Shown here: positions 1 through 10,606 of the stretch, piece by piece
Position numbering within the stretch: the first letter of the stretch is position 1
Layout: each line of letters starts with the position of its first letter
NCBI GenBank assembly: GCA_035771175.1
Contig: CM069597.1
Location: 9,521,001 to 9,585,000, forward strand
Source: Paratinospora sagittata
Taxonomy: Eukaryota > Streptophyta > Magnoliopsida > Ranunculales > Menispermaceae
Length of the DNA: 64,000 nt
Reading direction: 5' to 3'
Position numbers and translations under genes: made by a program
The notes under the pieces: model-generated
Seen by the model: the letters and a program-made list of their open reading frames with translations, nothing else
The model's database searches: none
Told to the model about the DNA's origin: nothing

Positions 1-1139
1 GCCACCATGTTCAACCATGAATTTTACTGATCTTGCAACATGGAATCATCCACAATGGCCACTAGATCAACATAATTGACATGCAAACATTTTGAAAAAG
101 TCTAAGGCCATAAACTAAGTATAGGTCATTTGAACTAAACCTTCCAATTTCTTGCTAGAAATTGGGGCTTTCACCATTAGTGTACTCCTTACACTCTCTA
201 ATCACACATATGTGACATGCAAGACTCAACTCCAACTTTGGTCTTCCACCCATCCAAGGTTCATCACAATGCATGCATCAAAATGAAACCCTCATGCACA
301 AAATAAAGCTATCATGCAACTAATAGAGAGATTCAAGGAAGAAATGGAGGAAAAATACAAACCTTAAGGTGTTCTTGAGCAAGAAACCACCAAACCCTAA
401 CTTTCCTCTCCTTTTATCCTCTCCAGCTCCTTTCTCTCTTTTCTGGCTGAGAAATGAGCAAATGAGCCTAAAATCACGTTTTGGTTGCTTAAATAGATAA
501 GCTTAGGCCCACAACTAAAAGTTGTCAAAACTATCAAAAACCCAGTTTTCATGTTACAATACTTGCATTTAGATAGTCCGTTTCTTGCAAAATACGCAGG
601 ACTTTAACATCTTAACCGTTAAAACATTGAATGAGTAAGTTATCAACATTCTGGTAAACTTTAGGCTCAATCCTACGGTGGAATTGCGAGATCTATATGC
701 TTGATCAAAACTGCGTAAGAAAATCCCAGAATCTGTGAAACAGTGTTTGGGGTCTTATAACTCAAAGTAGGTAACACCAATCAAGATCTTCACCGTTCAT
801 AATGAAGATCTATCATATAAGAATGAGCTGGCAAAATTTCAGCCCAATCAGACAACGGATCTAGGAGATCAAACCATTGATGTAAGTTGTGACAGAAATT
901 TCTTCCTCCATGGAGAAAGCTCCACTGGATCCAAAACACCGTTTTTGAAATGTTTTGATGTCGAACGGGTCTCCGATGGTTCCAAAATTTCATGCGCACC
1001 CTTCATGACCTAAAATCATGCAAAGACACTCGAACTTACGTACTTCGAGCATCAAAATACATATACACATACGTATATGAATACGTATACGGGTACAGTA
1101 TGGGTCAAAATGACGTCACCTAAAGGCATGGGTGCTACA
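1..1139 (-). mobile_element. Ty3/gypsy LTR, 5' part, minus strand
   Basis: Read on the minus strand, this begins at 1139 with TGTAGCACCC and shares block after block with the LTRs of element A (32111-34882) and element C (51915-55302): a motif around GGTGAAGATCTTGATC, a TATTTAAG-like TATA box near 495, a GA-rich leader, and a GTCAACTATGTTGA-like block near 67-84. It runs off the left edge, so the 3' end is not seen. No polypurine tract is obvious just beyond 1139, and the DNA there belongs to a copia LTR. I therefore infer a gypsy element or solo LTR inserted into that copia LTR. The possible 5-bp duplication next to it (1140-1144) cannot be checked. Confidence 0.75.
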
Positions 1140-1688
1140 GGAATAGTAGAGGTTGTTCATTCAAGGTTGTATGCTGGAAATTTGAGAGTGTTTTAGAACA
1201 TCTCTCCATATCATTTGTAACCTTGAATGTAAAGTTGACTTGTTAGTCAACAGGGGACTATACCTTATTTGTACGGCTTCTAATCACGCCTGTAAGTTGG
1301 TTAGTATACGACTTCTAGTCACGCCTGTAAGTTGATTAGATTGAACTGCTTCTAACCACTCCCATAAGTTGGTTAGTGTACGACTTACGACTTTTAGTCA
1401 CGCCCGTAAGTTGACTAGATTGTACGACTTCTATCTACGCCCATAAGTTAAATAGACTTAGTGGATTTGGAAAATCCTAGTCGTGGGTGGTTAGGTAGTG
1501 GAGTAGGTTCAAGGGGAACCGAACCACTATAAATTGTTGTGTCCATTTGTTTATTTTTCTTGCACTTTATTGCTTTGTTTGTTACCTATACTGCACACAT
1601 ATATTGTTTAATTGTTAAATTAAAAGGTAACGCAAAAATTCGTCACGTCCAATTCACCCCCCTCTTGGACAGTAATTCCTGGCCAACA
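1140..1688 (+). mobile_element. Ty1/copia LTR, 3' part
   Basis: This is the 3' half of a copia LTR. It ends in ...CCAACA and is followed two bases later by a primer-binding site. The stretch CCAATTCACCCCCCTCTTGG near 1648-1667 is characteristic of the 3' end of many plant copia LTRs. A TATA-like sequence (CTATAAAT near 1527) and a T-rich segment precede it. The 5' part of this LTR is cut by the minus-strand gypsy LTR ending at 1139. No coding sequence is visible. Confidence 0.7.
1262..1470 (+). repeat. Tandem repeat, about 45-60 bp units, in copia LTR
   Basis: About five diverged copies of a unit reading roughly acgacttctagtcacgccc followed by gtaagttgattagattg. Copies begin near 1273, 1308, 1342, 1383 and 1422 and differ in length. 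They lie upstream of the TATA-like sequence of the LTR, where U3 tandem repeats often act as enhancers; that role is inferred. Confidence 0.65.
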
Positions 1689-1690
1689 AG

Positions 1691-1702
1691 TGGTATCAGA
1701 GC
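1691..1702 (+). other. Primer-binding site (initiator tRNA-Met type)
   Basis: TGGTATCAGAGC, complementary to the 3' end of plant initiator tRNA-Met, sits two bases after the LTR terminus at 1688. It shows that the LTR before it is a 5' LTR on the plus strand. The internal domain that should follow is not present: fold-back sequence starts at about 1758. Confidence 0.85.
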
Positions 1703-1757
1703 GAGTTTTCGCATCAAAGAGATCTAACAATTTCTTTGAGTATGGCAGGAAAGTATG

Positions 1758-3118
1758 TTTTCAGTGCTCCACCAGGATGCTGACAGCTCATCAGGATGCT
1801 CATGTGATGGTCAGTCATTTAGTGATGAACCAGCATGGTAAGACACTGATGAAATGTCAGGACGCTGATGGTGTATAGGTTGGAATGAGTTCTATTCATG
1901 TCAGGATGCAACTCATCTAGTAGCGCCCTCATAAAACCAACCTAATGAAACGTCAGGACGTCGATCGTGCTTCAGCGCGCTCACGCGTTTATGGGATTTT
2001 AGTGTTTTAAACGCATCAGGATGCTACTCGCGGATTAGCCCCCTCATTGTTTTCTGGATCTTAAAATCTTCAAGTCCATCAGGATGCTCACAGTCTAGGA
2101 ACGCCCTCAAAGGCAGAAACAAAAAAACTTTGTGCTTTGCATCAGGACGCTCATACAATACTGTCAAAAAGCTGATAACTATGTCAGCCTGTGTTGTTTT
2201 CTGAACTTTCTATTTTCGTGAAAGCACAGAGGATTCAGGTGTTGTTGCACTATTTGAATCAATCCATTTCCGTGAAACAATTTGGCCGTTTGATTTGAAA
2301 TGGAATTGAGCGCCAAAACTTTATTGAAGACCGAGATTAAGTGTTGTCTATATTTATTGCACTTCAAGCTTTTGAGCATATATACAACTGAGCATCTTTG
2401 TAATCATTTGCTGCGAAAACGATAGTAGAAGTTTCAAAAGTTTTTCGCACAAAATGATTTAAAAAATGCTCAGTTGTATATGTCTCAGTTGTATATATGC
2501 TCAAAAGCTTGAAGTGTAGTATGTATAGACATCACTTAATCTCGATCTTTAATAAAGTTTTGGTGCTCAAATTCATTTCAAATCAAACTTTCAAATTGTT
2601 TCATGGAAATGGGTTAATTCAGATAATGCAACAACACCTGAATCCTTTGTGCTTTCACAAAAATAGAAAGCTCAGAAAACAGCACAGGCTGACACAGTTA
2701 TCAGTTTTTTGACAGTATTGTACGAGCGTCGTGATAGAACATTAGGGTCATGACGCACAACACACAGTTTTATCATTTCTGCCATTGAGGGCGCTCTTAA
2801 ATTATGAGCGTCCTGATGGACTTGAAGATTTTAAAATCCAGAAAACAATAAGGGCGCTAATCCAAGAGTAGCGTCTTGATGCGTTTAAAACACAACAATC
2901 CCAGAAACGTGTGAGTACAGTGACACACGATCAGCGTCCTGACTTTTCATTAGGTTGGTTCTATGAGGGCGCTCCTAGACGAGTAGCGTCCTGACATGAA
3001 TAGAACTCCTTCCAACCTATACACCATCAGCGTCCTTCCATGCTGGTTCATCACTGAGTGACTGACCATCACATGAGCGTCCTGATGAGTTGTCAGCGCC
3101 CTGATGGGTCACTGAAAA
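1758..3118. repeat. Large fold-back (inverted repeat) derived from copia LTR sequence
   Basis: Two arms (about 1758-2397 and 2478-3118) are reverse complements with only scattered mismatches. The similarity continues weakly inward, leaving a small loop near 2420-2445. Translating either arm outward from the centre gives nearly the same ~66-residue reading (2379 to 2179 minus, 2497 to 2712 plus), which confirms the symmetry but is not a gene. Each arm carries repeated short motifs of the form agcgtcctga and gagggcgct, also found in the copia LTR at about 22700-23020. The arms look like one LTR U3 segment duplicated head to head. Confidence 0.85.
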
Positions 3119-3536
3119 TTGATTTTGATATTTTTCAATCTTTTTAAAGCTCGATTAATCAGTTTAAAGCTCAAAAAATTTGGATCAAAATAATCATTGA
3201 AAGATTCATCAAAAGTGATCAAAACCAATCGAAAATCCTTCGAAAACAAATCGATCAAACATTTTCTTTTTGAAAATCATGCAAATATGCAAATATAGAT
3301 CATGAGTAATATTTTGCTAAATCAAGTGGCACCTGAAATTCTACAATCCTAAATGACTCTAAAAAACATAAAAATTAAATCTCGAATGATCACGATCTTC
3401 AGCCTTATCAAATTTGAGCAATCTTCATGCATATTTAAATGTGCAATATATATGCAATAATATCTTAATGGGAATATGGTTTGTAATTATCAAAATATCT
3501 TTTCTTGTACATGACATGAGGGAAATTAGATTAACA
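3119..3536 (-). mobile_element. Copia LTR start (3' LTR of the Sirevirus-like element), minus strand
   Basis: On the minus strand the LTR starts TGTTAATC at 3536, right after a purine tract (about 3537-3551, AAAAAGGGGAAGAT on the minus strand). The preceding bases, reading ATCATCAAAAAGGGG on the minus strand, are typical of the polypurine tract and LTR boundary of Sirevirus-type copia elements. The LTR runs into the fold-back at 3118. Its sequence does not match the LTR near 15.5-17.3 kb closely, so the two may not be a pair. Confidence 0.65.
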
Positions 3537-4139
3537 ATCTTCCCCTTTTTGATGATTTCAAACACATTTTTGTAGGCCTTGAAGCAAACTAAAAAAATGA
3601 TATGAATACTTGATCCTACAATGAATAAGAATGATATGAATGACATGCAATACACATGAATACCATGCAATACCCATGTTTTCCTCATTTCATATGATAA
3701 GAGTTTTGCACCAAGGAAAATGTTATTTTAATACTCTCCCTATTCTCCCCCTGACTTTATGATAATGTGATGCTTCAATAGATATTACTTCTCCCCCTTT
3801 CGAAAACATCAAAAAGAGTGAAGTATCCATATAATACTTCTCCCCCTAAATAAGTTAAGCATTAAAATATCATAGGTCAGATTCAGAGAACATCCCAAAC
3901 TCTCTTCTGATATGAACAAACTGGTCCTTAGGTTAGGGTTTAGTGAAAATATCAGCCAGTTGTTCTTTTGTGCCAATATGAGTGAGTTTAACATCACTAT
4001 TTTGCACATGATCCCTTAAGAAATGATGTCTAATTTGAATATGTTTAGTTTGGGAGTGCAGTACAAGATTCTTTGATATGTTAATAGCACTAGTATTATC
4101 ACATAGAATTTCAGTGCATTCAACAAAGATTTGGTAATC
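3537..4139 (-). pseudogene. Copia element: end of RNase H and 3' untranslated part
   Basis: Just past the stop at 4140 the minus strand still reads as the end of a copia RNase H with the usual motifs: a DNTSAINISKN-like stretch near 4110, a TKHIQIRHHFLRDHV-like stretch near 4030, and a weak LADIFTK-like stretch near 3960. Several stops interrupt it. Below about 3900 there is no coding sense. There are runs of CTCCCCC (GGGGGAG on the minus strand) near 3740, 3790 and 3840, common in the 3' untranslated part of Sireviruses. Confidence 0.6.
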
Positions 4140-5732
4140 CTAAAGTTGTTGTTTCATGTATAACACTTGAGAACAACAACTTCCAGCCGCAACATATTCT
4201 GCTTCAGCTGTGGATAATGCTACTGAATGTTGCTTCTTGCAAAACCAAGAAATTAAAGAATTTATGAGAAAGTGACAAAATCCTGAGGTACTTTTTCTGT
4301 CAGCGAGGCTTCCAGCATATTCAGAGTCTACATAACTTTTCAGTTCAAATGACGTACCATTGGAATACCAAAATTCTAAATCAGTTGTGCCATTTATGTA
4401 TCTAAAGATTCTTTTGACACATTTTAAATGTGATTCTTTAGGATCTGATTGAAATCTTGCACACACACAAACACTGAGCATGATATCAGGTCTACTTGTT
4501 GTGAGATAAAGTAAACTTCCAATCAAACTTATGTACAATTTTGAGTCAATTGATTTCCCTTTTTCATCTTTATCTAGTTTAATTACCGAGTTACAAGGAG
4601 TATCTATTGATTTCAAATTGTTCATTTGAAGCTTTTTTATCATTTCCTTAACATACTTTGATTGGCTTATAAATGTGTCATTTGACATTTGCTTAATTTG
4701 CAAACAAAGAAAGTATGTAAGTTCTCCCAACATACTCATTTCAAATTCTTTTTGCATTATTTTTTAGAACTCATCACACAATTTCTTGTTCGATGCACCA
4801 AATATGATATCGTCCACATATATTTGAACAATAAGCATATTATCATCATGGTGTTAAATAAACAAGGTTGGATCGAGTTTTCCTTTTTGAAATTTATGAT
4901 CTAAAAGAAATGAACTCAGTCTCCCATACCAAGTTCTAGGAGCCTGTCTTAATCCATATAAGGCTTTGTAGAGTTTGAACACATAATCTGGGTTTTGAGC
5001 ATCCTCAATCCCTGGAGGTTGTTCCACATATACCTCTTCATTGATGTATCCATTTAGAAATGCACTCTTTACATCCATTTGTTATAACGGAAAATTTTTG
5101 TAACAAGCGTAGGCAAGTAGCATCCTTATTGCCTCTAATCTTGTTACTGGGGCAAAGGCTTCTTCGAAGTCTATGCCTTCTTCTTGGTTGTACCATTGTG
5201 CAACCAATCTAGACTTATTTCGGACTATGATTCCTTGTTCATTATTTTTGTTTCTAAAAACCCATTTGGTTCCTATGATTGATTGATAAGATGGTCTAGG
5301 AACTAATTCCCATACTTTGTTTCTTACAAAGTGTCCTAGTTCTTCTTGCATGACAAGAATCCAGTTCTCATATTTCAATGCATCTTCCACTTTTGTTGGT
5401 TTAATTTGAGATACAAAAGCAACAAACTCTTGATCTCTAAGAATTGAAGCTCTAGTGGATACACCCTTAGTTGGATCACCTAGTATTTGTTCTTTCGGGT
5501 GATCTTGAAGTAATCTAGAGTTTTTTGATACTTCTAAAGATTTGTCCTTATCAGGTTCTATGCTTTGAGTTTTCTTGGGAGCATCATCATCTTCAAGGTT
5601 CATTTGCCTAATCCCTTCTTTAAGACATTTCTTATTTTCAGCTTCATCAAAATTTACATGAATTGATTCTTCTACAGTTCGAGTAGTTTTGTTATAAACT
5701 TTGTAGGCTCTACTGTGTGAAGAATATCCCAA
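4140..5732 (-). pseudogene. Copia (Sirevirus-like) reverse transcriptase and RNase H, broken
   Basis: Reading minus from 5732: an IN-RT linker with a basic/acidic stretch, then the RT with the conserved fingers (a GTKWVFRNK motif, [15 protein letters not shown]), a stop at 5082, a DVKSAFLNG motif and LYGLRQAPRTWY (5078-4854), a stop, then the YVDDIIFG catalytic motif near 4815, and from 4757 an EFEMSMLGEL segment leading into RNase H (SYVDSEYAGSLADRKSTSGF, STAEAEYVA). All domains are present in the right order. The RT shows GELTYFLCLQIKQ wording typical of the SIRE/Maximus lineage. At least four in-frame stops make it non-functional. RT would copy the element's RNA into DNA in cytoplasmic particles. 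Confidence 0.85.
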
Positions 5733-6016
5733 GAATATTTCAATATCTGACTTACGTTCAAACTTGTCTAAATGATCTTTATCATTAAGGATAAAATACT
5801 TACATCCAAATACTCGAAAGAATCTGTTGGGTGTTCTACCTTTCCATAATTCCTAGGGAGTTTTGTTCAAATCTTTTCTAATTAGAAATCTATTCATTAC
5901 ATAACATGCAGTGTTAATAGCTTCTGCCCAAAAATAGTTTGCAGTATTATATTCATTAAGCATTGTCTCACACATTCAAGCAAAGTTCTATTTTTCCTTT
6001 CAACTACACCATTTTG

Positions 6017-6856
6017 TTAAGGTGTTCTAGGGGCTGATAGATGGTGAGTGTAACTTGGATTGTTACAAAATTCTTCAAGATTTTTATTAATGAATTCTCC
6101 TCCTCTATCACTTCTAACTATGTTTATTTTATATCCTTTTTCATTTTCAACTCTTTTACAAAATTTAATGAACAATTCACATACTTTAGACTTGTGTACT
6201 AGAAAGAATACCCAAGTGTATCTAGTAAAGTCATCAACAATTACATACACATATGATTTTCCTCCTAGACTTTGAGTCTTGGTAGGTCCAAAGAGATCCA
6301 TGTGAATCAATTTGAGAGCTCTAGTGGTAGATTGATACCTCTTGCTCTTAAATGATGATTTGGTATGCTTGTTCAATTGACATGGTTCATACACCTTGTC
6401 TTTTGAGTAAATTCCTTTTGGAATACCCTTGGCAAGATCATTTTTAGCTAGCCTAGATATGTTTCCTATACTAACATGAGCTAACCTCCTAGGCCAGAGC
6501 CACGCATCATCACAAGATATAACACTCAAACATATAACATTTTGTTTCTCCATATCATCAAGATTTGTGCAATAAACATTTCTATGCGTAGATGCTATGA
6601 ATGGAACAATATTATTTGCATGCTTAACAATGCATCTATTTGCTTTAAAAGAAATATCATAATCCTTGTCAAATAATTGAGTTATGCTCAAGAGATTATG
6701 TTTCTGTTTTTTTACGTAAAGAACATAAAAAATGGATAAGAAATTGTTACCAATGGTTCCAATGTCTGCAATTTCACATTTGTTGTTGTCTTCGAAAGAG
6801 ACATTTTTGCCGTTCTTTCTCTCAATGCACAAGAACTTTGACTTATCACCAGTCAT
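6017..6856 (-). pseudogene. Copia (Sirevirus-like) GAG-pre-integrase and integrase core, truncated by stop
   Basis: The minus-strand ORF begins within the protease region (a HMTGD-like sequence) and runs through a GAG-pre-integrase zinc-binding segment (LAHVSIGNISRL, CQLNKHTKSSF) into the integrase core. Two catalytic acidic residues are visible: Asp in HMDLFGP and Asp in RSDRGGEF. The third (Glu, in NGVVERKNR) lies past an in-frame TAA at 6017-6019, where a Gln codon is expected. Upstream, the protease motif expected as LDSGCSRHMTG reads LGSGYSRHMTG, so the catalytic Asp is Gly. Integration function is therefore lost. Remains of the integrase C-terminus continue to about 5740. Confidence 0.85.
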
Positions 6857-6859
6857 GTG

Positions 6860-8065
6860 TCTTGAGTATCCACTGCCTAGATATTATATTTCTCCATTTT
6901 TTTCATCTACACAACATAAAATACTTTTGATTTTGGTACCCATTTTGTTTTGGGTCCATGCATGTTAGCATCAATAAGAATATTTTTTTCTACCCATGTG
7001 AGTTTCTTTTTCTTTACATTAATAACATTACATCTTAATATAGTATGACCTTCCCTATGAAATTTATGACATTTATGTCTCTTGGTCAGTAGAGTGTTAT
7101 ACTCCTTTTGTTTTGACCTTCAATATAACCTAAATCAGCCTTGTCAAAGGCATATCATGTCAAATAATTTTTGACCATTTGTGAACTTGATCACAGTGTT
7201 GTTAAGGTCTTCATTTTTCTTTTTGAGAGATTCATTTTCATTTTACAATTTTTTTATCTCTATTTTGAGTTGCTCATTATCTAATGATAACTCATCAATC
7301 TCTTCTTGTTGAAATTCCATAAACTTCTTCTAGATTCTTTTCGAGCTTGAACCTCCCATTCTCTTCTTCCTAATTAACTTGTTAAATTTCCTAGACAACA
7401 TTGCTAGATCCTCATCCGTGCTCTCACAATCTGAGGTGCTTTCGGATTCGGTGTCTACATTCAAAGTTATGGTCTTTTTTCCCTTGTCCTCAACCTTGGT
7501 TATTTTTCAGTTTCATCTCATGGACCATTAATGAACCACAAAGGTCATAAAAAGTGTACTCAGCCAAGTTTTTGGCTTCTTCAATAGCCATGGCCTTAGG
7601 TTCCCAAGCTTTAGGTAGGCCTCTAAGAAACTTTATAACTGTTTCTTCTTGATCATAAACTTTTCCTAAGGTTTTCATCTCATTCACATTCTTTGTGAAT
7701 CGAGCTATGGCTTCGAATATGCTCTCAGTTTATTCCATTCTATTGATTTCATAGATCTCAACTAGCATTTGAAGCTTTGTCTTCTTTACTTGCAAAGTTC
7801 TCTCATGGGTTACTTCTAGTTTTCTCCAAATTTCTTGGGTTGTTTCACGAGCACTAACCCTATTAAACTCATCACTAGATAAGCTACAAAACAGTAAGTT
7901 CACGGCTTGGTTATTCAACAACTTTCTTATTCTCTTCTTAGCAGTCCACTCTTCTAGTTCCTTTGGAACAATCATACCGTCGACTATTTTTGTAGTTATT
8001 TGACATCCATTCGTCACAACATCCCACATTTCTAGATCTTGTGCACTAAGGTAGAACCTAATCAT
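6860..8065 (-). pseudogene. Copia (Sirevirus-like) gag, broken
   Basis: The minus strand from 8065 reads as a copia gag N-terminal domain (FYLSAQDLEMWDVV, VNLLFCSLSSDEFNRVSA, EIWRKLEVTHERT). After a stop near 7730 it continues (IKFLRGLPKAWEPKAMAIEEA, 7687-7490) into an acidic region and a coiled-coil-like region. A zinc-knuckle-like stretch near 7085-7030 reads KCHKFHREGHTILRC, where the second Cys is Phe. The gag start lies further up, beyond the MITE at 8086-8541, so gag is interrupted by that insertion and by several stops. Confidence 0.8.
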
Positions 8066-8085
8066 AGTTTTCCAATGGAGATAGT

Positions 8086-8333
8086 TAGGGATGAAATCGA
8101 GTCGGGTCGGGTCGAGTTGGTCGGGTTGGCCCCCATTAAATAACTCAATTTTTTTAATGCTTAATAACTACTATTTAAGCTTATATAAGTAATAAAATAT
8201 ATTGGATTATCATGTATCAAACTTCTTAAACTACTACTTAAGCTTTAAAAGATGAGATTTCTCTTTTTTGGGTGAACTCATATATGTACAAGCCAAGCTG
8301 CTCGTAAACTTGATTTATGAAAATGAGGATGAA

Positions 8334-8389
<56 letters not shown>

Positions 8390-8541
8390 AATTTTAGAGG
8401 TCGGGTTGGGTCAGATTTGGTCAAGTTGCTAAAAAATTAACACGACAAACCCAACATATCAATCAAACCCGACTTGACCCGACCCGACCCGAAATGGTCA
8501 GGTTTGGTCGGGTCGGGTCGGTCGGGTTGCTTACACCCCTA
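8086..8541. mobile_element. hAT-type MITE, 456 bp, inserted in copia gag
   Basis: The ends are TAGGGATGAAA and, at the right, TTACACCCCTA; the reverse complement of the right end is TAGGGGTGTAA. An 8-bp target duplication GAGATAGT flanks it (8078-8085 and 8542-8549). The subterminal regions are full of GGGTCGGGTC-type repeats on one side and their complements on the other. There is no transposase. Removing the element and one target copy restores the gag reading NYLHWKTMIRFY across the site, which supports the exact boundaries. The 8-bp duplication points to the hAT superfamily. Confidence 0.9.
8339..8388. repeat. (CA)n(TA)n microsatellite inside the MITE
   Basis: A pure run of alternating AC, about 18 dinucleotides, passes directly into alternating AT, about six dinucleotides. 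It lies in the centre of the MITE, away from its repeat-rich ends. Confidence 0.9.
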
Positions 8542-8549
8542 GAGATAGT

Positions 8550-8735
8550 TGTCTCATTTGAAAAGGGGTGGTCTATTGGTGGAGTTTCCTTCACCAAAAG
8601 AAAGTAGTAACATCATTTACACTGTTTCTTGCCATGAAAAATCAAAGATGGTTAGATACTTTGATAGATAACCTGATCTGAAACCAATTTTTGGCCCAGA
8701 TGTGTCCAAGAGAGGGGGGGTGAATTGGACAATAA
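8550..8735 (-). mobile_element. Copia gag start, primer-binding site and 5' LTR end
   Basis: On the minus strand a degenerate primer-binding site TGGTTTCAGATC (8675-8686; expected TGGTATCAGAGC) follows an LTR end reading ...CTGGGCCAA (8691). The LTR side contains CCAATTCACCCCC near 8707-8719. Below it the gag start region near 8634 has several stops. This fixes the minus orientation of the copia element at 3119-8735. Its 5' LTR is interrupted at about 8736 by the Tat-like element. Confidence 0.7.
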
Positions 8736-9083
8736 CATGTTAATACGGACCACGAGCCAAATTCTGATGAGGAAAAACGTAAATCACTCCCACCAATGGA
8801 GCAATACATTAAATGCCCGAACCACTCCCCCTCAACTATATAAAAGGGGCTCATTTTCCAAAGTAGGTATGCTCTGAAACCCGAGAATTCCCTACATACT
8901 TTTATTCTCCTACTTCATTGTCTGTCTTAGGCATCAGAGTGTTTTTGGTGACCAAGCGTCACCACCCTTGCAGGTCTAGGGTGGGGTAGCCCCGGTGCAA
9001 AATTTTAGAGGATCAAACCATTATCATATTCAATCAGCCAGTATTGATTCGCGGCCCAATGTGAGAGATTTTCGGTTGAAACA
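8736..9083 (+). mobile_element. Tat/Retand-like gypsy element, 5' LTR (shortened)
   Basis: This matches the end of the 3' LTR (15095-15430) almost base for base, from a GGACCACGAG block through the TATA box (CTATATAAAA, near 8838) and the CATCAGAGTG, GGTGACCAAGCG and GATTCGCGGCCCAATG blocks, to the terminal GTTGAAACA. The 3' copy appears to have about 450 bp more at its left end. Directly after it comes TTTGGCACCATCAGTGTGG (9084-9102), close to the TTGGCACCGTCTGTGG sequence that follows the 5' LTR in Tat-lineage elements. Confidence 0.8.
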
Positions 9084-9135
9084 TTTGGCACCATCAGTGT
9101 GGAACGGTAATTGAAAGGTCCATTGCCTTAAAACC

Positions 9136-10585
9136 ATGAGTGAGAACAATGTCCAACCCCTTTAGGAGGAAGTTGTGAACCAAGAATCGGTTTGCCAACT
9201 TCATCGCGACATATCCCGACTTCACCCCCAAGTCGCCTTGAGGTATCGGATTACCCAACTTTGACTTGGCAGCATGGAGCGAAGAATGGGTACGTTAGTT
9301 GAGAATGTTAATCGAATGGCAAAAATTCTAGAACGGATCGAACAAGCCCATCGCGTAGAGCCTGCAATAGGCAAGTCCTTGGTATTTAGACAAGTACACT
9401 AAGACAAGAGTGTTGCGGAACCTGTCTGGGGATCGGTTGCTCAAGATGAACAAAGCTACCCAAGTCCGCCAATGACAGAACAACAGACTGCTTCCCATTT
9501 TCAAGAATCGAGCAACAGAGAGCTTCCTCCCTACAACATCAAGGACCAATTGTGGTACATGAAGGAACATATCTCAACTCTGGTCGATGGACATAGTGGT
9601 CTACTGAACGCAGGGGCTGTATCTGTCGCCTACAAACCAGACATCACATTAGTGAGAACTGGGGACCAGCCTCAGACTATTCAAGCTGCAGAAGGTTCGA
9701 GGGCCCGATTGTCTATAGATGCAATTTTGAGAGAAGCAGAGATGCCTTTCGCAGAGGAAATCCAAAATGCTACATTGCCTGAGCGCATCAAGATTCCTCA
9801 CAATGACCTGTATGATGGGAAAAGAGATCCAGTCAACCACTTAACTAAATACTAGTTGTGGATGAAGCTGTAAGGGGCGACTAGTCAGACCTCTATCTAA
9901 CTTTCAAATACATGCTAACCGACGTAGCCTTAAGTTGGTTTCAGGGACTACTACCCAAGTCGATCCACTCTTTCGATAAACTTGGGCGAGCTTTAGTCAG
10001 CCAGTTTGTGGGCTCTGCGAGACGAGGAAACCTTGTACAAACTTTCTTTCCATCAAACAAGGGAAAGATGAAGCCTTCAAAGATTACATCTCACATTTTT
10101 CGCATGAGGCGTCTCAGGTAGAAGGATATTCACCTGATGTAGCACTGACCGCCATAATTGTGGGACTTCAAACAAGTAGATTATGGTGGTCCCTAACAAA
10201 GAACCTAACTAAGGCCTATGAAGAGTTGCTCATCCGAGCTAGGAAGTACATGAACGCCTAGGAAATGAAGACGGCGAGGGACATCTGAGTCAAGGAAGAA
10301 GAACCCCCAAATAAAAAGAAAGAGAGAGAAGAGAAGGAAAAAAACCTGAAAAACACTAGGCGCCCACAGGGGGAGCCTCGACCGTTGCGAGTCAGGCTGG
10401 CATACACCTTGCTCACTGTACCTGTCGAGCAAGTTCTTACCGAGGTGGAACGCCAAAATCTCGTACAGCCCCCACGCCCCATGAGGACAGAAACCTGGCG
10501 AAGAGACCAGACGAAGTACTGTTGGTATCAAAGCGACCACGGACACAACACCGCCAATTGCTACGACTTGAAGGAGTAGATCGAA
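9136..10585 (+). pseudogene. Tat-lineage gag, broken
   Basis: ATG at 9136 opens a frame (MSENNVQPL...) with stops at about 9163, 9266 and 9400. The long readable stretch 9472-9855 contains LPERIKIPHNDLYDGKRDPVNHL, a hallmark of Tat gag (usual form: F..P....YDG..DP..H). After a frameshift it continues at 9912-10121 with LTDVALSWFQGLLPKSIHSFDKLGRALVSQFVGSARR, the standard gag core. Near 10520 comes a zinc-knuckle-like segment (YCWYQSDHGHNTANCYDLKE), where the expected first His is Gln. Gag would form the particle. Here it has about five stops and at least one frameshift. Confidence 0.8.
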
Positions 10586-10606
10586 GAGTTAGTTAAATGA
10601 GGAGAG

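Noticed and set aside
1640..1688. Possible start of a minus-strand copia LTR (TGTTGGCCAGG...)
   Set aside because: The primer-binding site directly following on the plus strand shows that this is the 3' end of a plus-strand LTR. The ends of this LTR type merely resemble each other in inverse.
2179..2712. Two similar ~66-71 residue ORFs on opposite strands
   Set aside because: They are the two arms of the fold-back read outward, not genes. No start context, and the surrounding LTR sequence is noncoding.
10205..10546. Minus-strand ORFs of 74-113 residues in the Tat gag
   Set aside because: The plus-strand reading carries recognisable gag motifs; these are antisense shadows.
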